A stretch of DNA of 6,090 nucleotides from Candidatus Omnitrophota bacterium. GTDB lineage: Bacteria; Omnitrophota; Gorgyraeia; JABMQH01. Every line of letters begins with the position of its first letter. Position 1 is the first letter of the stretch. A model generated the notes under the pieces. The model saw only the letters and a list, made by a program, of their open reading frames with translations, ran no database searches and was not told the DNA's origin. Of this stretch, positions 1-5,374 are shown one piece after another. Both the position numbers and the translations under genes were made by a program. The DNA is taken from positions 1 through 6,090 of the forward strand of contig JAPLLL010000045.1 in NCBI GenBank assembly GCA_026387595.1, written 5' to 3'.

Positions 1-121
1 GGCCGACCCTTGTGTTTGCGCCTATCTTTACATTCGGCCCGATCACCGTATACGGACCAACCTCAACACCTTTCCCAAGTTTTGCTTTTCTATCTATTAT
101 TGCCGTCGGATGTATTTTCAC
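1..121 (-). CDS. lpxA: LpxA, UDP-N-acetylglucosamine acyltransferase (5' end only, runs off the window)
   Basis: Only the first 40 codons are visible; the gene continues past position 1. LpxA is the cytoplasmic enzyme that transfers an (R)-3-hydroxyacyl chain from ACP to the 3-OH of UDP-GlcNAc, the first step of lipid A synthesis. The visible protein opens with IHPTAII and continues as hexapeptide-type repeats (KLGKGVEVGPYTVIGPNVKIG), the left-handed beta-helix start of LpxA. LpxD shares the repeats but would begin with a separate N-terminal domain of about 100 residues, which is absent here. The start is GTG at 121-119, chosen because a strong AGGAGGAG lies 4-6 nt upstream and because the encoded protein then begins where LpxA normally does. 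It follows the lpxC-fabZ stop by 53 bp, the widest gap in the window, and that gap contains a hairpin. The catalytic His lies beyond the window, so activity cannot be judged. Confidence 0.92.
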   Translation of the reverse strand, partial: MKIHPTAIIDRKAKLGKGVEVGPYTVIGPNVKIGANTRVG

Positions 122-125
122 CCAG

Positions 126-133
126 CTCCTCCT
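126..133 (-). promoter_or_regulatory. Ribosome binding site of lpxA
   Basis: On the minus strand this reads AGGAGGAG, a near-perfect Shine-Dalgarno sequence, with 4-6 nt to the GTG at 121. It is the strongest ribosome binding site in the window and decides the non-ATG start of lpxA. It begins only a few bases after the 3' arm of the hairpin at 138-170. Confidence 0.85.
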
Positions 134-137
134 GCTT

Positions 138-170
138 AACCCAGTTGCCCTCTATGGGAGGGGCTGGGTT
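138..170 (-). promoter_or_regulatory. Two-tier hairpin in the lpxC-fabZ/lpxA gap
   Basis: On the minus strand AACCCAG (170-164) pairs perfectly with CTGGGTT (144-138). Inside it CCCTC (162-158) pairs with GAGGG (152-148) around a five-base loop, with one unpaired base on the left side and three on the right. This gives 12 base pairs, mostly G-C. No T-rich run follows the 3' arm (the next bases are AAGCAGGAGG), so it does not look like a Rho-independent terminator. It fills most of the 53-bp gap and ends just upstream of the lpxA ribosome binding site. A role in mRNA processing, stability or lpxA translation is inference. Confidence 0.6.
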
Positions 171-174
171 CACA

Positions 175-1404
175 TCATACCTCGATCATCATGAACGTAA
201 AGTCCGCCTCGCAAACAAGCTGCCCATCGACCTTGGCCGTGGCCTTTGCCTGTCCGGTCCGGGATTTAAGCCGTATCATTTCAACCTCCATCACAAGCTG
301 ATCGCCCGGCACAACGGTCTTTCTGAACTTTACGTTGTTTATTCCTGTAAAATAAGCCAACTTTCCGAAGTTCTCATTTTTGGAGAGCATCAGAACACCC
401 GCGGTCTGCGCCATGGCCTCTATCATTAAAACGCCAGGCATGACCGGCCTGCCCGGGAAATGGCCGAGGAAGAATTCCTCGTTCGCGGTCACGTTCTTTA
501 TGCCCACGATGCGCTTATCATCCATCATCAGTATCTTATCGACAAGAAGGAACGGGTATCTGTGCGGCAGTATTCTTTTTATGACGTTTATGTCGAGTTC
601 GGAGCCCGAAACCTTTATCTCGGCGGCGGTCCGCAGGCTTCCCTCGAGCCATTTTTCGCGCTTTGTCTTTATCTTCTTTATGAGCTTTATGTTAAGGTTG
701 TGGCCGCTTCTTACCGCTATAACGTGCCCTTTTATATGGAATCCCAAAAGATACATATCGCCCATGATATCCAGGATCTTGTGCCGGACAAGCTCGTCCT
801 CGAACCTGGGTTTATTCTTTATTATCCCGGATTCCGACACCACGAGGGTATTGTCGTATGTAGCGCCTTTGCCCAGGCCGAGCGCAAGCAGGCTGTCCAC
901 TTCTTTCTGCAGGCAGAATGTCCTGGACGGAGCGATCTGTTTTTCAAAAATTTCAGGGGTTATGAATGTATTTATGTACTGGGAGCGTATAAAAGGATTG
1001 TCGTAGTTTAACGTATACGTTATCCTGAATTCGCTGGAAGGGAACACCACTATATACGAAGACTCATCTTCAACCCATAACGGCTCCCTTATAATAAACG
1101 GGTTCCTGTGCGCTTCCTGCTCGACCACACCTGCTTTTTTTATCGCCTCCACAAAAGAGATGGCCGAACCGTCCATCGCGGGGATCTCGTCGGAGTTCAC
1201 CTCTATTACGCGCGGGCTTTTGGATACATCCACTACGTTAACGAGCTCCGCGTTTATGATGGGCTTGGCGGCGAGGTCTGTCCTTATAAAATTTATGCCG
1301 CTGTCCGGCGGGGAGGGCTTGAACTTAAGTTTTACCTTTTTACCGGTATTGAGGCCCGTGCCCTGCAGTTCCGCTTCAGCTTTTATTGTTTTTTGCTTTT
1401 CCAA
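175..1404 (-). CDS. lpxC-fabZ: LpxC-FabZ fusion: UDP-3-O-acyl-GlcNAc deacetylase / 3-hydroxyacyl-ACP dehydratase, with an internal gap in the LpxC active site
   Basis: A 409-residue cytoplasmic fusion. Residues 1-258 are LpxC, the zinc amidase that commits UDP-3-O-acyl-GlcNAc to lipid A. Visible LpxC motifs are MDGSA (77-81), RTF (161-163), the zinc motif HKILD (H208, D212), D216 and SGH (H235). Residues 268-409 are a complete FabZ hot-dog dehydratase with LPHRYPFLLVD (279-289), GHFPG with catalytic H315, and catalytic E329 in EAMAQ. The oddity is at residues 65/66: the chain passes directly from SKSPR to VIEVNSDEIP, about 27 residues shorter than E. coli LpxC. The missing block is the one holding TVEHL (Glu78 general base, His79 zinc ligand in E. 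coli). GLHTG also reads GLNTG (N19). The reading frame is unbroken. The start is TTG at 1404: an in-frame TAA lies two codons upstream, AGAGG sits 7 nt away, and the N-terminus aligns with that of E. coli LpxC. Its first 22 bp overlap lpxD. Identity is secure; deacetylase activity is doubtful. Confidence 0.95.
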   Translation of the reverse strand: MEKQKTIKAEAELQGTGLNTGKKVKLKFKPSPPDSGINFIRTDLAAKPIINAELVNVVDVSKSPRVIEVNSDEIPAMDGSAISFVEAIKKAGVVEQEAHRNPFIIREPLWVEDESSYIVVFPSSEFRITYTLNYDNPFIRSQYINTFITPEIFEKQIAPSRTFCLQKEVDSLLALGLGKGATYDNTLVVSESGIIKNKPRFEDELVRHKILDIMGDMYLLGFHIKGHVIAVRSGHNLNIKLIKKIKTKREKWLEGSLRTAAEIKVSGSELDINVIKRILPHRYPFLLVDKILMMDDKRIVGIKNVTANEEFFLGHFPGRPVMPGVLMIEAMAQTAGVLMLSKNENFGKLAYFTGINNVKFRKTVVPGDQLVMEVEMIRLKSRTGQAKATAKVDGQLVCEADFTFMMIEV

Positions 1405-2420
1405 TTTTTAACCTCTTCTTTCAGTTCCGCAAACTCCTTAAGGAACTGCGGCAGTTTTTCCCATGCGGCGATTATCTTTTTAGCAATATTATGCGGCCTT
1501 GCGGGGCTTCCGACGATAAACGTGTTTTTCGGCACTGATTTTGTGACGCCGGCCTGGGCGCCGACTATCACATTATCGCCTATCTCTACGTGCCCGACTA
1601 TGCCGCACTGGCCCGCGAGGATCACGTTCTTCCCGATAACAGAGCTGCCGGAAATGCCTGTCTGGGCGATTATTATAGAATTCTCGCCCACGATAACGTT
1701 ATGCGCGATCTGGACAAGATTATCTATCTTTGTGCCGCGCTTTATCAAGGTCCTGCCAAAACGCGCCCTGTCTATTGCCACACAAGCGCCGATCTCTACG
1801 TCATCCTCTACTACCACAATACCTGTTTGCGGTATCTTTTGATAGGTGCCATTTACCTTCGTGAAACCGAATCCGTCGCTACCTATAACCGTGCCGGAAT
1901 GGATTATCACGCGGCTGCCTATCTGGGCCTTTTCTCTTATTGTAACATTCTGATATATCAGCGTAGCATCGCCTATTTTTGTCGCATGCCCTATGAATGC
2001 GCCTGCGCAGATAACAGTTTTGTCCCCTATTTCAACGTCATCTTCGATTACCGCCTGCGGCCCGACGGCAACGTCTTTACCAAGTTTTACATTCTGGCCG
2101 ATTACCGCGGAAGTATGGATGCCTTTCGGGAATTTTTTATCGTCGGGAAACATGTGCGACACTACCTTTGAGAATGCAAGCGACGGGTTTTCCACCCGTA
2201 TGAGCGGTTTGGTGGTGGCGCGCTGCATTGCATTTGAAGCGATAATGGCCGAGGCCATGGATCCGTCTATGAGTGGCTCATATTTCGGGTTTGCCAGAAA
2301 GGTTATGTCGCCTTCCTGGGCCTCTTTTATGCCTGAGGCCCCTTTTATAACAACGGACGGATCCCCTTCAAGTTTGCCGTCTACCAGACGGCTGATCTCT
2401 TCTAATGTAAGCGTTTTCAT
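1383..2420 (-). CDS. lpxD: LpxD, UDP-3-O-(3-hydroxyacyl)glucosamine N-acyltransferase
   Basis: LpxD adds the second (R)-3-hydroxyacyl chain, from ACP to the 2-amino group freed by LpxC, giving UDP-2,3-diacylglucosamine. The 345 residues match the family length (341 in E. coli). Residues 1-100 form the uridine-binding N-terminal domain (FLANPKY at 41-47). Residues 101 to about 310 are hexapeptide repeats of the left-handed beta-helix, including SDGFGF (181-186), IDNLVQIAHNV with catalytic-type H240, and GHVEIG with H277, which correspond to E. coli H239 and H276. A C-terminal helix (about 311-345, rich in Lys and Glu) closes the protein, as expected for ACP-contacting LpxD tails. The ATG at 2420-2418 gives the expected N-terminus, but no Shine-Dalgarno sequence is visible. 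The start lies 10 bp after the skp stop, so translation may depend on coupling. The 3' end overlaps the lpxC-fabZ start by 22 bp. Nothing looks broken. Confidence 0.97.
   Translation of the reverse strand: MKTLTLEEISRLVDGKLEGDPSVVIKGASGIKEAQEGDITFLANPKYEPLIDGSMASAIIASNAMQRATTKPLIRVENPSLAFSKVVSHMFPDDKKFPKGIHTSAVIGQNVKLGKDVAVGPQAVIEDDVEIGDKTVICAGAFIGHATKIGDATLIYQNVTIREKAQIGSRVIIHSGTVIGSDGFGFTKVNGTYQKIPQTGIVVVEDDVEIGACVAIDRARFGRTLIKRGTKIDNLVQIAHNVIVGENSIIIAQTGISGSSVIGKNVILAGQCGIVGHVEIGDNVIVGAQAGVTKSVPKNTFIVGSPARPHNIAKKIIAAWEKLPQFLKEFAELKEEVKNWKSKKQ
1412..1416 (-). promoter_or_regulatory. Ribosome binding site of lpxC-fabZ, inside lpxD
   Basis: AGAGG on the minus strand, 7 nt before the TTG at 1404 and embedded in the last codons of lpxD. 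With an in-frame stop two codons upstream of the TTG, it settles that start and indicates translational coupling of lpxD and lpxC-fabZ. Confidence 0.75.
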
Positions 2421-2430
2421 CTATTATTGT

Positions 2431-2970
2431 TTATTGCTTGCCCTTACCTGCGGCCTGCGCAGATCCTGCAGGGGCCTTGGCATTCAGGATCTTTACCACT
2501 GCGTCCGTTACATCAAATTCATCTTTACCGAACACAAGCGACCTGCTGGCAAGTATAAGATCAAATCCCTGGCCCTTGCCGTAATCCTGGATAACAGCGT
2601 CGATCTCGCCCGATATCGTGCGGATGGACTCTATTCTTTCTTTCTTTAACTCGTCTTTTGCCTTGTTGTCGAATTCGTTTAAAGCGGCGATCTTTTCGTC
2701 TATTGCGTTCTGCTTTTCCTCTTTACCCTTGTCGCTCAAAAGTTCAAGCTCGTCCTTAAGCCTTCTTACTTCATCTACCATCTTTTTGCGTTCGGCCTCT
2801 TTGCCTTTCAGCTTGCTGTCCATGGACCTGTATGCGTCTTTTGTTTTGTAATATTCCTCAAATACCTTATCCAGGTCCACATAACCCAGCTTAAGTTCTT
2901 TGGCATAACTTGCCACTGCGCCGCCGAATACAAACGCGCATACTACCAATACCGCCAAAATCTTTTTCAT
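2431..2970 (-). CDS. skp: Skp/OmpH-family periplasmic chaperone
   Basis: A 179-residue secreted chaperone that, by family knowledge, forms a trimer gripping unfolded outer-membrane proteins in the periplasm and hands them to the BAM complex. A signal peptide is clear: MKK, a hydrophobic core (residues 4-20) and a likely cut after SYA (A23). The mature protein begins with the family strand LKLGYVDLDKVFEEY (26-40). About residues 42-128 are charged heptad-like coiled coil (the tentacles), followed by the closing strand-helix segment GFDLILASRSLVFG (135-148) and DVTDAVVKILN (153-163). The last 16 residues are an Ala/Gly/Lys-rich tail with no recognisable motif. Length is close to E. coli Skp (161). 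The ATG at 2970 is preceded by GAGAGGAGA at 2985-2977, a good ribosome binding site. It lies 25 bp after bamA, the standard place for skp, and 10 bp before lpxD. Confidence 0.95.
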   Translation of the reverse strand: MKKILAVLVVCAFVFGGAVASYAKELKLGYVDLDKVFEEYYKTKDAYRSMDSKLKGKEAERKKMVDEVRRLKDELELLSDKGKEEKQNAIDEKIAALNEFDNKAKDELKKERIESIRTISGEIDAVIQDYGKGQGFDLILASRSLVFGKDEFDVTDAVVKILNAKAPAGSAQAAGKGKQ

Positions 2971-2976
2971 TTCCGT

Positions 2977-2985
2977 TCTCCTCTC
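2977..2985 (-). promoter_or_regulatory. Ribosome binding site of skp
   Basis: GAGAGGAGA on the minus strand, 6 nt before the ATG at 2970, inside the 25-bp bamA-skp gap. The gap is too short to hold a promoter as well, so skp is probably expressed from upstream transcription. Confidence 0.8.
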
Positions 2986-2995
2986 TTAATTTTCT

Positions 2996-5374
2996 TCAGA
3001 ACCCCTGCGTTAAAGTAAAGTGGAACCGCCCTTTTTTCTTTTCGCCTTCTACGTTGGAAAGCGGAATACCGTAATCCAGTTTTATCGGCCCGATAGGCGT
3101 CTTAACCCTGATGCCCGCGCCTGTGCCGGATTTCAGGCCGTTGAAACTCAGCTGATTCCACCTCTGCACCACGTTGCCTATATCATAAAAAATAGCGCCT
3201 TTTAACACCTTCTCATACATAGGGAACGTATACTCCACATTGCCGAGCATCAGGCCCTCGCCGCCTACGGGATCCCCGCTGTCCGGGTCCTTCGGGCCGA
3301 TCCTGCGTTCGCGGTATCCTCTTATGCTGTTTGTCCCGCCCACGTAGAAACGCTCATAGATCGGGATGTTTCTTTTTCCTGCCAAGGCGTCTGCCGCGCC
3401 TACGCGACCGCTTAATTCCAGGACGGTCACATCAAAAAACGGAAAATAAAAACTTGTCGAAACTGTTTCTTTCACGAAATCCTTACTTCCGCCTAAAAAG
3501 CCGCTGGCGTATTCGGTATTTGTAGCGGCGAGGTAGCCGGTTTTAGGGTTATATGCGTTGTCCCTGTTGTCCTGCGTCAGCGCAAATGCAAGCTTGCTTA
3601 GGCGGTTCTTGCCTTCTTCCGCACGCAAGTCTGCGGATGCGCCGGAATCTACGCCGCCTATCTTGACATTCTCCAGCGTATACATAAGGTCGGCCCTGAG
3701 ATATTCCGTGATCTCCTTGCCGAACCTTATATCGCCTCCGGTCCTGTCTTCGTCAAAACCGTAACCAAGGCCTTCTCGCCGTGAACGGATCTGTTTATAC
3801 AGGTCGAACCCGAACAAAAGCGGCATGTCAAATATCCACGGCTCGGTCCAGCTGAGTTCGTAGTTCTCCCTGATCGTGCCGAACTCGCCGGTAAGTTTCA
3901 GTCTCTGGCCGTCCCCGGTGAACGTAGGAAAGTTAAATAAATCAAAATTTTTCTGCGTAACGCTGACAAAACCTATTAATTGTTCTACGGAACTGAAACC
4001 GCCTCCGAAAGCGAATTCCCCGGTCTTGGTCTCCTTTACGGTGACATCAAGGTCTTCCTTGTTCGGAGCGCTGCCCGGCGCGGTATCAAACACGACCTCT
4101 TCGAAAAATCCGAGGTTATACAGCCTTTCCTTGGAACGCCTGAGTTTGTCCCCGTCAAATTTTTCGCCCGGATATGACCTGAGCTCCCTTCTTATGACAA
4201 TGTCTTTTGTCTTGGAGTTGCCCTTGACATTTATCTTATCTATGTATATTACTTCGTTTTCGGTGATCGTATAGGTTATGTTGACCTTTCCTGTCTGCGG
4301 GTCAAACGCGCTTGTGCCGTCCACCTGAGCCTTCATATAACCCTTCTGGTAATAAAACTGCTGTATCTCAGCGGTGTCCTGCCTTAATCCCATGCTGCTG
4401 AAGGGCTTGGTGCTTACCATTTTAAGCTTGGACCTGACCTCTCTTACCGGGAATACAACGTTCCCGTTTATGGCGATATCCCCGATCAGATATTTCTTGC
4501 CTTCTTCTATTATGATAGTAATGTCCATCCAGCGGCCTGCCTTGTCATATTCTATCTTATGATCCACCTTTGCGTCCAGGAAGCCCGCGTTTTCATAAAG
4601 GCCCTTTATCTTTTCAAGGTCTGTCTGGAAGGTATCTTCCTTAAAATAGCCGGATGTAAAAAGGCTGTCCGCCCTTGTGGATATCGCTTTTGCAAGTTTC
4701 TTTGAGGCTATGTTCCTGTTGCCGGAAAAATTTAGCCTGTGTATTTTTACCCTTGTTTTTTCGTCTATGGTGATCGTGATAGCGGCCGTATTTTTATCCT
4801 TGTCCACGTCTATCTTGTAGCTCGCCTCTACGCGCTGGTAGCCTCTTTTCTGGTATACGGTCTTTATCTGCTCCATATCGCGGTTCAGCTTGGTCTCATC
4901 AAGCATTTCGTTTTCGGCGGTTTTTAATTCTTTTTTGAGCTTCTCCATCCTGATCGATTTGTTGCCGACAAAAGTAATTTTGCCGACGAGTGGCTTTTCA
5001 ACCACCACAAATGTGACCGTTACGCCCCCCGGCGAATCTTCCACGTCTATGGAAATATCCGTGAAAAATCCCAGGCCAAACAGCCTTTTTAGATCGGCGT
5101 TTAATTGCTCCTGCGAAAACTCGTCTCCGGGCTTTGATTTCAGTTTCGATAATATCGTGGCAGAGCTCACCGCCTTGTTCCCCCTCACCCTTATCACGGA
5201 AATGGTCCTCTGCTCTGAAATCGCAATCGCGGCGGGGTTGGTGGCAGTTTCGCTTGCCTGGTGCGCCATGGTCGCGTCCTGCGAGACCGTTTCATCCTTA
5301 CTGTCATCCGCGTAAACCGCATAGCACGCCAGCATGGAAAATACGGCAAAATACAGCAAAAATCTATTCTTCAT
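2996..5374 (-). CDS. bamA: BamA, outer-membrane protein assembly factor (Omp85 family)
   Basis: The essential outer-membrane beta-barrel that folds and inserts other barrels, including the LPS exporter LptD. It has 792 residues against 810 in E. coli. A signal peptide (about 1-22, likely cut after VYA) is followed by a polar linker (23-55) and five POTRA repeats, at roughly 56-128, 130-206, 208-291, 295-374 and 377-449. These show recurrent GN (VRGNKAV, FVGNKSI, FSGNRNI, INGNVVF, VKGNSKT) and GFF/GY/GF motifs (LGFF at 101, RGY at 177, GYM at 345, LGFF at 421). The barrel runs from about 452 to the end. The loop-6 signature appears as IRGY (684-687, R685) after VGGTNS. The protein ends in aromatic F792 within RFHFTLTQGF, a BAM beta-signal. 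The ATG at 5374 lies inside the dnaB 3' end (11-bp overlap) with AGAGGG 8 nt upstream. skp follows after 25 bp. No domain is missing. Confidence 0.97.
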   Translation of the reverse strand: MKNRFLLYFAVFSMLACYAVYADDSKDETVSQDATMAHQASETATNPAAIAISEQRTISVIRVRGNKAVSSATILSKLKSKPGDEFSQEQLNADLKRLFGLGFFTDISIDVEDSPGGVTVTFVVVEKPLVGKITFVGNKSIRMEKLKKELKTAENEMLDETKLNRDMEQIKTVYQKRGYQRVEASYKIDVDKDKNTAAITITIDEKTRVKIHRLNFSGNRNIASKKLAKAISTRADSLFTSGYFKEDTFQTDLEKIKGLYENAGFLDAKVDHKIEYDKAGRWMDITIIIEEGKKYLIGDIAINGNVVFPVREVRSKLKMVSTKPFSSMGLRQDTAEIQQFYYQKGYMKAQVDGTSAFDPQTGKVNITYTITENEVIYIDKINVKGNSKTKDIVIRRELRSYPGEKFDGDKLRRSKERLYNLGFFEEVVFDTAPGSAPNKEDLDVTVKETKTGEFAFGGGFSSVEQLIGFVSVTQKNFDLFNFPTFTGDGQRLKLTGEFGTIRENYELSWTEPWIFDMPLLFGFDLYKQIRSRREGLGYGFDEDRTGGDIRFGKEITEYLRADLMYTLENVKIGGVDSGASADLRAEEGKNRLSKLAFALTQDNRDNAYNPKTGYLAATNTEYASGFLGGSKDFVKETVSTSFYFPFFDVTVLELSGRVGAADALAGKRNIPIYERFYVGGTNSIRGYRERRIGPKDPDSGDPVGGEGLMLGNVEYTFPMYEKVLKGAIFYDIGNVVQRWNQLSFNGLKSGTGAGIRVKTPIGPIKLDYGIPLSNVEGEKKKGRFHFTLTQGF

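Noticed and set aside
138..170. Rho-independent terminator between lpxC-fabZ and lpxA
   Set aside because: The hairpin is followed by AAGCAGGAGG, with no T-run, and the lpxA ribosome binding site follows at once.
10..429. Long plus-strand open frames opposite the lpx genes, and similar ones opposite bamA and dnaB
   Set aside because: Each lies opposite a confidently identified minus-strand gene. Their translations show no family motifs, are rich in Ser/Leu/Phe/Tyr as expected for antisense frames, and lack operon-like placement.
2911..2970. Cys11 in the Skp signal peptide as a lipoprotein site
   Set aside because: It follows Val-Val, not a small residue at -1, and lies within the hydrophobic core. 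SYA at 21-23 is an ordinary signal peptidase I site.
2971..2995. Internal promoter or terminator between bamA and skp
   Set aside because: The gap is 25 bp and mostly taken up by the skp ribosome binding site; no -35/-10 pair or stem-loop with a T-tract is visible.
5305..5374. Possible lipobox (MLAC, residues 14-17) in the BamA signal peptide
   Set aside because: BamA is an integral barrel, not a lipoprotein. The -3 residue is Met, and a better signal peptidase I site (VYA, cut after residue 22) follows.
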